From positions 1 through 6,038 of the forward strand of contig MFGM01000057.1 of the NCBI GenBank assembly GCA_001778275.1: a DNA stretch of 6,038 nt. Direction: 5' to 3'. Positions 1-4,421 of this stretch are shown piece by piece. The position numbers and the translations under genes are program-made. Each line of letters opens with the position of its first letter. Position 1 is the first letter of the stretch. Origin of the DNA: Candidatus Falkowbacteria bacterium RIFOXYC2_FULL_48_21 (GTDB lineage: Bacteria > Patescibacteriota > Patescibacteriia > UBA11705 > JABHMO01). A model generated the notes under the pieces. It searched no databases. It was not told the origin of the DNA and was given only the letters and a program-made list of their open reading frames with translations.

Positions 1-149
1 TGATATTCAAAATCTTTTAAATTTTCCAAATTGCCCGCGTAGGTCAACTTATCCAGGTTGGTAACCGAATAATGCGGGTACTTGTTCAATATGTACCGAA
101 TGAAATTCGAACCGATAAACCCCGCCCCGCCGGTGACGAGCAACTTCAT
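1..149 (-). CDS. rmlB: dTDP-glucose 4,6-dehydratase (RmlB), N-terminal part, cut by window edge
   Basis: RmlB converts dTDP-glucose to dTDP-4-keto-6-deoxyglucose, the second step of dTDP-L-rhamnose synthesis in the cytoplasm. Only the first 49 codons are present; the rest lies beyond base 1. Reading from the ATG at 149, the protein begins MKLLVTGGAGFIGSNFIRY, which holds the Rossmann NAD-binding motif GxxGxxG at residues 7, 10 and 13. It continues to LDKLTYAGNLENL at residues 32-44. The D-x-LTYAGN stretch is a strong RmlB hallmark that separates it from UDP-galactose 4-epimerase and other extended short-chain dehydrogenases. No clear Shine-Dalgarno sequence precedes the ATG, as for most genes here. 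An RmlC-family gene lies 1.4 kb upstream on the same strand, separated by two unrelated genes, so the pathway genes are near each other but not contiguous. The catalytic YxxxK lies outside the window and cannot be checked. Confidence 0.9.
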   Translation of the reverse strand, partial: MKLLVTGGAGFIGSNFIRYILNKYPHYSVTNLDKLTYAGNLENLKDFEY

Positions 150-238
150 ATTTTTGTGTTTATTTCTGACGGATATACCTTACTACAATTTATTTTGGAA
201 AGCAAGAAAACAACGCGGGCGGCAAAAACGCTAAGAAA

Positions 239-275
239 GTTAATTAAAATTAACAATGGTTAATTGAGAGTTAAT
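239..275. repeat. AT-rich GTTAAT repeat cluster upstream of rmlB
   Basis: GTTAAT occurs at 239-244, 259-264 and 270-275, and its inverse ATTAAC at 249-254. The first and inverse copies can pair as a small hairpin. The cluster lies between the terminator-like hairpin at 276-310 and the rmlB start, where the rmlB promoter is expected. It could be an operator or simply AT-rich spacer. No convincing -35/-10 pair was found for rmlB; the best -10-like match is TATATC just upstream of the gene, which is weak. Confidence 0.25.
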
Positions 276-310
276 AAAAAAGAAAGTTACTAAACCATAG
301 TAACCTTCTT
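276..310 (-). terminator. Intrinsic terminator-like hairpin downstream of the HIT gene
   Basis: A perfect 7-bp stem (GTTACTA at 286-292 with TAGTAAC at 298-304) encloses a 5-nt loop. It extends after one mismatch by about five more AT-rich pairs. On the minus strand it is followed at once by a run of six T (281-276). It lies about 80 nt past the HIT stop codon, which suits termination of the minus-strand transcript before rmlB. The stem is low in GC, so efficiency may be modest. Confidence 0.55.
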
Positions 311-342
311 CACGCCCATCATTAAATTTCTTTCTCGCCAAA

Positions 343-398
343 GGACGAGTCCTCGCCGGAGGACAAGTGCGTCCTCTGGCGCACGTCCTCAGGCGGAC
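343..398. repeat. Cluster of four short GTCC/GGAC hairpins overlapping the HIT stop codon
   Basis: Four related imperfect palindromes follow one another: GGACGAGTCC (343-352), GTCCTCGCCGGAGGAC (349-364), GTGCG...CGCAC (367-384) and GTCCTCAGGCGGAC (385-398). On the minus strand the units share the form GTCC-CC-G-GAGGAC and start at 398, 384, 364 and 346. Near-identical 12-13 nt sequences AAATTTCTTTCTC (324-336) and AAATTTCTTCTC (399-410) flank the cluster. The cluster supplies the last codons and TGA stop of the HIT gene. It may be a small mobile or palindromic element inserted at the gene end, or an RNA structure. No T run follows it on either strand. Confidence 0.6.
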
Positions 399-799
399 AA
401 ATTTCTTCTCAATTTCTCCTTAATTTCCTCCAAATCCTCCACCTTCGCCCTTGTCCCATGAAACAACTCATGCCCATCCCCTTCTATCCTCGGCACAATA
501 TGAAAATGCAAATGCGGAATCACTTGTCCGGCAACCTGGCCGTTGTTCACGGCCAAATTGAAACCCTCGCACTCAACGCTTTTCAACGCCGCGGTCGCAA
601 TCTTCGGAATCACGCTGATAAGAGAGCGCAAATCTTCCCCGCTCGCGTCCAATAAATTTTCACAATGCTTTTTTGGCACCACCAAAACATGGCCGGGATT
701 GGATGGGAAAAGATCGAGAAACGCCAGCACGCTTTTGTCTTCGTAAACCACCTGCGCCGGCACTTCGCCGTTTATAATTTTACAAAATAAACAATCCAT
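389..799 (-). CDS. HIT-family (HinT-like) nucleotide hydrolase
   Basis: This 136-residue protein is of usual length for a single-domain histidine-triad protein. HIT proteins hydrolyse phosphoramidate or phosphoester bonds of AMP-type nucleotides in the cytoplasm; the exact substrate cannot be told here. The catalytic triad HxHxH is at residues 96, 98 and 100 (PHLHFHIVPR), preceded by the usual NNGQVAGQ loop. The N-terminus has CLFCKI (Cys3, Cys6), which with His45 in PKKHCENLL fits the zinc-binding form of the family. NPGHVLVVPK at residues 34-43 is also typical. The C-terminal helix is rich in Glu, Lys and Arg. Its last codons and stop lie inside the GTCC hairpin cluster; if that cluster were absent the frame would run on for about ten codons. 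The ATG at 799 has no Shine-Dalgarno sequence and lies 14 nt after a 92-nt hairpin element, so translation may be leaderless-like or affected by that structure. Confidence 0.95.
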   Translation of the reverse strand: MDCLFCKIINGEVPAQVVYEDKSVLAFLDLFPSNPGHVLVVPKKHCENLLDASGEDLRSLISVIPKIATAALKSVECEGFNLAVNNGQVAGQVIPHLHFHIVPRIEGDGHELFHGTRAKVEDLEEIKEKLRRNLSA

Positions 800-813
800 A
801 ATATTGTTTGGCG

Positions 814-905
814 CTACAAGATTACAAGATACTTTACAGATACTCGAGATAGATATTCCAAGTATTTATCTTGTATATCTCGTAAAGTATCTTGTAATCT
901 TGTAG
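814..905. repeat. 92-bp long hairpin element with perfect 24-bp arms
   Basis: Bases 814-837 and 882-905 are perfect 24-nt reverse complements. Inside them pairing continues after one bulged base (AGATA 838-842 with TATCT 876-880) and again at AGATA 847-851 with TATCT 867-871, so nearly the whole 92 nt can fold as one hairpin. Each arm holds short direct repeats (TACAAGAT at 815-822 and 823-830). The element fills 92 of the 113 nt between the CDP-alcohol gene and the HIT gene. There is no T run after it, so an intrinsic terminator is unlikely. A MITE-like element, an RNA-processing hairpin or a leader structure for HIT are all possible. Confidence 0.85.
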
Positions 906-912
906 TACCACC

Positions 913-1491
913 TTAAATACCGTGTTTAAAAATACTTAACACCGCAAAAAACAAACTGAAATAAAACGCCACCTCCCCCAGCGTAAACAGCGTCGGCTCA
1001 ACCAAAATAAATCCCAGCATCAGCAGTCCGGCGCCAAAGCATTGCAAATTCATTTTAATTTTTCCCCAAACATTCGCCTTGATATCAACGTTTTCTTCGT
1101 GCATCTTTTGCAACACGCCGCCGAGAATAAACGCCGCTTCCAGGGACAAAACCAAGATAGTCAAACTTAAATTCACTTTGAGCAGCATCATCACCACCAC
1201 CACGCCGACCAGCAGCTTGTCCGCCACCGGATCCCAAATCTTGCCCCAATCGGTAATTTGATTGCGCAAACGCGCCAGCGACCCATCGAGCATGTCCGTA
1301 ATCGCGAGCAAAACAAACGCGACCAACGCCACAATATAATCATCGTAATGTAACGGGATAATCAAAAGCGGCGCCAAAACCAGCCTCACCATGGTCAGAT
1401 GGTTCGGCTTCAACTTGTGCGGTACGATCGGCAGCAAATGCTTCAGCACGCGATCATACGGCGCAAATACGATTTCGCCTTGCTTTTCCAT
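913..1491 (-). CDS. CDP-alcohol phosphatidyltransferase family membrane protein (PgsA-like)
   Basis: This enzyme class transfers a phosphatidyl group from a CDP-linked lipid to an alcohol such as glycerol 3-phosphate, in the inner membrane. The 192-residue protein carries the complete family signature D(x)2DG(x)2AR(x)8G(x)3D(x)3D at Asp66, Asp69, Gly70, Ala73, Arg74, Gly83, Asp87 and Asp91. These residues bind the metal ions and the CDP moiety. About six hydrophobic segments are visible, near residues 34-49, 52-65, 93-107, 109-127, 149-164 and 170-187. The short polar N-terminus and the KPNHLTMVRL stretch before the first segment are typical of PgsA-type proteins. The length suits phosphatidylglycerophosphate synthase, but the acceptor alcohol cannot be fixed from sequence alone; a cardiolipin or inositol-type activity remains possible. 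The ATG at 1491 is the first in frame, without a Shine-Dalgarno sequence. HIT lies downstream on the same strand across the long hairpin element. Confidence 0.93.
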   Translation of the reverse strand: MEKQGEIVFAPYDRVLKHLLPIVPHKLKPNHLTMVRLVLAPLLIIPLHYDDYIVALVAFVLLAITDMLDGSLARLRNQITDWGKIWDPVADKLLVGVVVVMMLLKVNLSLTILVLSLEAAFILGGVLQKMHEENVDIKANVWGKIKMNLQCFGAGLLMLGFILVEPTLFTLGEVAFYFSLFFAVLSIFKHGI

Positions 1492-1508
1492 AAATCATCA
1501 AATCATGC

Positions 1509-1555
1509 CGGCCTACGGCCGTTCGAATTGGCTCTCCGCCAGATGAATCTGACGG
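1509..1555. repeat. Two small GC-rich hairpins in the RmlC to CDP-alcohol gene gap
   Basis: CGGCC (1509-1513) pairs with GGCCG (1517-1521) across a 3-nt loop. Farther on, CAGAT (1540-1544) pairs with ATCTG (1547-1551); that stem extends across one mismatch by CCG (1536-1538) with CGG (1553-1555). A direct repeat AAATCAT (1492-1498 and 1500-1506) lies next to the CDP-alcohol start codon. No T run follows, so these are not ordinary terminators. They occupy more than half of the 80-nt gap and match the habit of this window of carrying palindromes at gene junctions. Confidence 0.5.
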
Positions 1556-1571
1556 GAACTGCGGGCAATTT

Positions 1572-2027
1572 CTATTTATTTTTCGTTGTCCAATCAAACC
1601 CAATCACCGGATCATTCCACGCGATCCGCTCTTCGTCCGGCTCGGCCGGATTGTAAGCTTCGCTCGTATGATAAAACAAACAAACCTTTTCATTCCCAAG
1701 CACGCGATAGCCATGCACCACTCCCGGCGGAATACTGATCAAAACCGGATTATCCTGCCCGGCGTAAATCACCTGCGTTTCTCCTTTGGTCGACGAACCG
1801 TCTCGCTGATCATAAAGCACCACCTGCGCCATACCGCGCACCACAAACCAAACATCCCACTGCTTCCGATGCCAGTGGAACGCCTTGACCACGCCCGGAT
1901 GCGTTTCCGTGTAGCTGGTTTGTTTCACCTCGTGAAACGTGTCCTCACCAAACTTAATTACCTCGGTGAAAAAACCGCGGTCGTCGGAAAACTTTTTTAG
2001 TTGTTTGATTTTGATGCCGTCAATCAT
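1572..2027 (-). CDS. rmlC: RmlC-family cupin, probable dTDP-4-dehydrorhamnose 3,5-epimerase
   Basis: RmlC epimerises dTDP-4-keto-6-deoxyglucose at C3 and C5, the third step of dTDP-L-rhamnose synthesis. The 151-residue product is a single cupin domain, somewhat shorter than the roughly 180 residues of enterobacterial RmlC. Family landmarks appear in order: SDDRGFFTEV (14-23), GVVKAFHWH (45-53), RGMAQVVLYDQRDGS (64-78), IPPGVVHGY (99-107), CLFYHTSEAYNP (116-127) and IAWNDPVIGFDW (135-146). By comparison with E. coli RmlC recalled from memory, His51 matches the catalytic base His62 and Tyr119 the catalytic Tyr132, so activity is likely. The usual Arg before the catalytic His segment is Lys48, a mild departure; a related sugar-nucleotide epimerase or ketoisomerase of the same fold is the alternative. 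The ATG at 2027 follows a T6 run and lies 10 nt from the 125-bp inverted-repeat element. rmlB lies farther downstream on the same strand. Confidence 0.85.
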   Translation of the reverse strand: MIDGIKIKQLKKFSDDRGFFTEVIKFGEDTFHEVKQTSYTETHPGVVKAFHWHRKQWDVWFVVRGMAQVVLYDQRDGSSTKGETQVIYAGQDNPVLISIPPGVVHGYRVLGNEKVCLFYHTSEAYNPAEPDEERIAWNDPVIGFDWTTKNK

Positions 2028-2037
2028 AAAAAACGTA

Positions 2038-2162
2038 ATTACCGCATCCCTTTAGGGTGCGTCTATTTAGCAGAAAACATTTGGATTATACGGCTAACGG
2101 ACAACAAAGATCTTTTTGAAAACAGTCGCCCAACATATCGCACCCTAAAGGGATGCGGTAAT
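2038..2162. repeat. 125-bp MITE-like element with perfect 24-bp terminal inverted repeats
   Basis: Bases 2038-2061 and 2139-2162 are perfect 24-nt reverse complements enclosing 77 bp of AT-rich sequence that shows no open frame of note. Each arm is itself nearly palindromic: CGCA-CCC with GGG-TGCG around a TTTA loop and one bulged T, so it can fold as two separate arm hairpins or one large stem. The element fills 125 of the 149 nt between the protease stop and the rmlC-like start. No target-site duplication beyond an uninformative AT is seen, and no transposase is present. The outer ends begin ATTACCGC. Confidence 0.85.
2085..2090 (-). promoter_or_regulatory. rmlC: Possible -10 box for the rmlC-like gene inside the inverted-repeat element
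   Basis: The minus strand reads TATAAT at 2090-2085, a perfect -10 hexamer, about 58 nt upstream of the rmlC-like ATG. The hexamer 17 nt farther upstream (GATCTT) is a poor -35 match, so this is weak evidence. A transcript starting near 2078 would carry the left arm hairpin (2061-2038) in its leader just before the start codon. Confidence 0.3.
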
Positions 2163-2176
2163 CTGGTTAAACAATT

Positions 2177-4237
2177 CTACTTCGCTTCTATATTTATACC
2201 AAACGTAAACGAGTTTTCAAACGCGAAAAATTCTTTTACCAAGTTGCCGCTCTTGTTAAAAATTTTCACATGTGGTCCACCGCCCGGTCCGGCCGCGGTG
2301 ATAATTTCCGTTTTCCCATCCTTGTTCCAATCAATACCCTTCACCTCCACGCCACCGGAAAAACCGGCCGAATAAGCCACGAAGCTGACCAACTTGGCGC
2401 CGGAATAAGCAAACGCTTGCACGTGGGCGCTGCCACCCGGCCCCGCACCGGTAATAATATCCAATTGGCCGTTGTTGTCAACATCGGCCAGCGAAATATT
2501 TACTCCGCCCATAAAGGTGGCACCATATGCCAAAATGTCCTTTTTAACCTTGCCGGTGCCGTCGAAAATCTTAATCTTCGGCATCAGCCCTTTATGCGGC
2601 GCGGTAATGATTTCATTTTTTCCATCTTTGTCCACATCACCGACAGCCAGATTAATACCACCCGTAAACGTTTCGTTGTAAGCCAAGAATTGCCGCTTCA
2701 AATTGCCGGCCAAATCAAAAATTTTCACGATCGGTTTCATGCCCGATTCCGGCGCCACCACGATTTCCACGGCCGCATCATTGTCCACATTGCCGGCCGC
2801 CACTTCCACTCCTCCCGCGAAATTCGCGTCAAACGGCGCAAAACTGGACAGGATCGCGCCACTGTCATCCACCACGCGCACAAACGGCTGCTTCACCCCC
2901 TTGACTTCGCCAACGACAATATCGCTAAGGCCACCATTCACATCGGCAACGTAAAGATTCATTCCCTTCGTGCCGACGCCCGCGAACGCCTCAATATCCT
3001 TTTTCTTTTTGAACGTGGAATCAAACACGCGAATCACTCCATTGCCGCCGGATTTCGTGGCCACCAGAATATCCGACCCGGCCACCACGGGCGCTGACGG
3101 CGACGGCGTTACCACGTTTGTAATCGTCGTCAAAATCGTACCGAACAATTTGGTTATGGCGTTTTGGATATTCAAAATGCCGGAGCCGACCTTATTTGTC
3201 CATTTTTGATCACTGACAAACAACATGCCACTTTCTTCCGTCAAGGTTTGAATCATTTTATCCGGCGACAAACTCATATCCACGGACTTCAAAAGCGCCG
3301 CCGCGCCGGAAACCATGGCCGCGGAAAAAGACGTGCCGTTCCAACCGGTGTCATAATATTTTTGAAACGCGGTGTATTTACTGTTCTGATAAAGCAATCC
3401 GGCAATGTTCGTACCCGGCGCGGCAATGTCAATGCAGCCGGCACCGTAATTGGAGAACTCCGCCACTCGATCTTGGCTGGTCGAAGCAATCACACCGAGA
3501 ATCATGTTCTTGCCCAATTCCTTGTCGTAACAAATCGGATAAATCGGATTGGTCGTCGCGTCTTTTCCCACCAATTCACCATCAAGCGCGTTGCCCGCCG
3601 CGGCCACGATTAAGATACCGCTATTGTACGCATTGATAATACTATTTTTTAATTTCAGGCTGTGTTCATAGCCGCCGAAACTAAGATTGATGATTTGCGC
3701 ACCGTTCGCCACCGCATAATCGATTGCCTTGCTGACCGAATCCGACCCGCCCCAGCCGCTCGCGTCGAGAACCAAAAGCGGCATGATGCGCACGTTCGCC
3801 GTCACGCCTTTTGTCCCCTGCCCGTTGTCATGCACCGCGGAAATAATGCCGGCCACAAACGTCCCGTGATTTACGGCCGTGGATGAAAAGTTGCCGGTGA
3901 TTTTCGGCCGCGGATCAGCCTTGTTCGTGACAAAATCCCAACCGTTCACGTCGTCAATATAACCATTGTGATCATTGTCAACTCCATCCGCCGGCGTCTC
4001 GTCCGCGTTGATCCAAATATTGCCGGTCAAATCCGGATGATCGATTGCCACGCCCGTATCAAGCACCGCGACAATCACGCTGCTGCTGCCTTTAGATTTT
4101 TGCCACGCTTCCGGCGCTTTTATTTTGTTCAAGTACCACTGCTGCGCGTAATACGGATCTTCGGCCGCCTGAACGGCAAATCCGAACGTAAAACAAAACA
4201 GCACCAACGCGCTCATCAAAAACATTTTTATTCGCAT
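2177..4237 (-). CDS. Secreted subtilisin-like (S8) serine protease with C-terminal FG-GAP/VCBS-type propeller repeats
   Basis: This 686-residue protein is probably exported and acts outside the cell. Residues 1-24 form a signal peptide with a basic start, hydrophobic core and a VQA-AED cleavage site. The S8 catalytic domain covers about residues 27-365, with the triad Asp60 (AVLDTGV), His124 (NHGTFVAG) and Ser303 (GTSFSAAMVSGAAAL). Asn216 in AAAGN is the oxyanion residue. A DNDHNGYIDD loop (87-96) looks calcium-binding. The mature part starts straight away with DPYYAQQWYL, so no inhibitor-type propeptide is seen, unlike classical subtilisins. The only mature cysteines, Cys236 and Cys268, could form a disulfide. 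A TPSPSAP linker (377-383) leads to six repeats of about 51 residues, several with DxDxDG-type calcium loops. The last repeat ends at the C-terminus, with no sortase motif or membrane anchor. Substrate unknown; nutrient scavenging or host-surface contact would be guesses. The ATG at 4237 lies about 80 nt into the predicted transcript. Confidence 0.93.
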   Translation of the reverse strand: MRIKMFLMSALVLFCFTFGFAVQAAEDPYYAQQWYLNKIKAPEAWQKSKGSSSVIVAVLDTGVAIDHPDLTGNIWINADETPADGVDNDHNGYIDDVNGWDFVTNKADPRPKITGNFSSTAVNHGTFVAGIISAVHDNGQGTKGVTANVRIMPLLVLDASGWGGSDSVSKAIDYAVANGAQIINLSFGGYEHSLKLKNSIINAYNSGILIVAAAGNALDGELVGKDATTNPIYPICYDKELGKNMILGVIASTSQDRVAEFSNYGAGCIDIAAPGTNIAGLLYQNSKYTAFQKYYDTGWNGTSFSAAMVSGAAALLKSVDMSLSPDKMIQTLTEESGMLFVSDQKWTNKVGSGILNIQNAITKLFGTILTTITNVVTPSPSAPVVAGSDILVATKSGGNGVIRVFDSTFKKKKDIEAFAGVGTKGMNLYVADVNGGLSDIVVGEVKGVKQPFVRVVDDSGAILSSFAPFDANFAGGVEVAAGNVDNDAAVEIVVAPESGMKPIVKIFDLAGNLKRQFLAYNETFTGGINLAVGDVDKDGKNEIITAPHKGLMPKIKIFDGTGKVKKDILAYGATFMGGVNISLADVDNNGQLDIITGAGPGGSAHVQAFAYSGAKLVSFVAYSAGFSGGVEVKGIDWNKDGKTEIITAAGPGGGPHVKIFNKSGNLVKEFFAFENSFTFGINIEAK
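2180..3085 (-). repeat. Six coding repeats of about 51 residues (propeller blades) in the S8 protease
   Basis: The acidic residue that opens the strand (DI or EI followed by V or I and A, G or V) recurs at residues 389, 439, 491, 542, 593 and 644. The steps are 50, 52, 51, 51 and 51. Each unit has the pattern of calcium-type loop, EIITA, a GP or KG turn, VKIFD, G, F-AY, F-GGV. The loops at 534-539 (DVDKDG), 585-590 (DVDNNG) and 636-641 (DWNKDG) are intact, while the first two are degenerate. This fits FG-GAP/VCBS-like blades of a six- or seven-bladed propeller used in binding. The even spacing suggests growth by duplication of a 153-bp unit. Confidence 0.8.
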
Positions 4238-4263
4238 AATTATTTTAAATCAAAACTATTCCA

Positions 4264-4273
4264 AGTTTAAACT
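4264..4273. promoter_or_regulatory. Perfect 10-bp palindrome in the protease leader
   Basis: AGTTTAAACT is its own reverse complement and lies 26 nt before the protease start codon, within the predicted 5' untranslated region. It could be a repressor site or chance in AT-rich sequence. Nothing else supports a function. Confidence 0.2.
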
Positions 4274-4275
4274 GT

Positions 4276-4310
4276 TTTTAATTTTGAATTTGGAGTTTTG
4301 GGCTTTGAAT
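4276..4310. repeat. Five degenerate 7-nt tandem repeats (TTTGAAT type) in the protease leader
   Basis: In strict 7-nt register from 4276 the plus strand reads TTTTAAT, TTTGAAT, TTGGAGT; then TTTGGGC and TTTGAAT to 4310. The second and fifth units are identical. The next 7 nt (TTCGCCC) let GGGC (4300-4303) pair with GCCC (4314-4317) around the last unit. On the minus strand this lies at the start of the protease leader, just after the predicted transcription start. Confidence 0.55.
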
Positions 4311-4323
4311 TTCGCCCGACGCC

Positions 4324-4352
4324 ATTATACCTTATTTTATTGAAAAAACGAA
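4324..4352 (-). promoter_or_regulatory. Probable promoter of the S8 protease gene
   Basis: The minus strand has a perfect -10 hexamer TATAAT at 4329-4324, about 90 nt upstream of the protease ATG. A 17-nt spacer leads to TTCGTT at 4352-4347, a poor -35 match. Transcription would start near 4317. The match is good only at -10, so an activator or an AT-rich UP-like stretch may help; the short A/T run at 4336-4348 would serve. Confidence 0.5.
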
Positions 4353-4356
4353 GCCC

Positions 4357-4385
4357 TTGACATTTTCATTAATTTTTGCAATAAT
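4357..4385 (+). promoter_or_regulatory. Near-consensus sigma-70-type promoter of the plus-strand unknown gene
   Basis: TTGACA at 4357-4362 is a perfect -35 box. After exactly 17 nt comes AATAAT at 4380-4385, five of six bases matching the -10 consensus, preceded by TGC, an extended -10 motif. Transcription would start near 4392, giving a leader of about 30 nt before the start codon. This is by far the best promoter in the window. Its -35 box lies only about 5 bp from the -35 region of the divergent protease promoter. Confidence 0.8.
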
Positions 4386-4408
4386 ATGGTTTAGCGAAAT
4401 GTAAATTT

Positions 4409-4416
4409 GGAGGAGG
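4409..4416 (+). promoter_or_regulatory. Strong ribosome binding site that fixes the start of the unknown gene
   Basis: GGAGGAGG is a near-ideal Shine-Dalgarno sequence, 5 nt before the ATG at 4422 and 2 nt before an ATG at 4419. It is the only strong Shine-Dalgarno in the window. It rules against an in-frame TTG at 4407, whose first codons would be the ribosome binding site itself. Confidence 0.85.
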
Positions 4417-4421
4417 AAATG

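Noticed and set aside
343..398. CRISPR array
   Set aside because: The units are short, overlapping palindromes with no constant repeat and no spacers of even length.
814..905. Intrinsic terminator for the CDP-alcohol gene
   Set aside because: The stem is far longer than needed and neither strand has a T run after it.
2038..2170. Integron attC site
   Set aside because: A GTTAAAC occurs near 2166, but no matching RYYYAAC box lies at the other end, and the inverted repeats are perfect 24-mers instead of the split imperfect boxes of attC.
1668..2375. Two plus-strand open frames across the rmlC-like gene and the inverted-repeat element
   Set aside because: They are mirror images of the rmlC-like and protease genes plus the 125-bp element, and have no family features.
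2270..3097. 275-codon open frame on the plus strand
   Set aside because: It is antisense to the protease propeller region, has a low-complexity composition rich in His, Arg and Asn, and lacks a ribosome site; the minus-strand protein has clear domains.
3164..3613. 149-codon plus-strand open frame
   Set aside because: It is antisense to the S8 catalytic domain and has no recognisable motif.
4407..4421. TTG start codon giving a 297-residue version of the unknown protein
   Set aside because: The first codons would be the GGAGGAGG ribosome binding site itself; the ATGs at 4419 and 4422 are correctly spaced from it.
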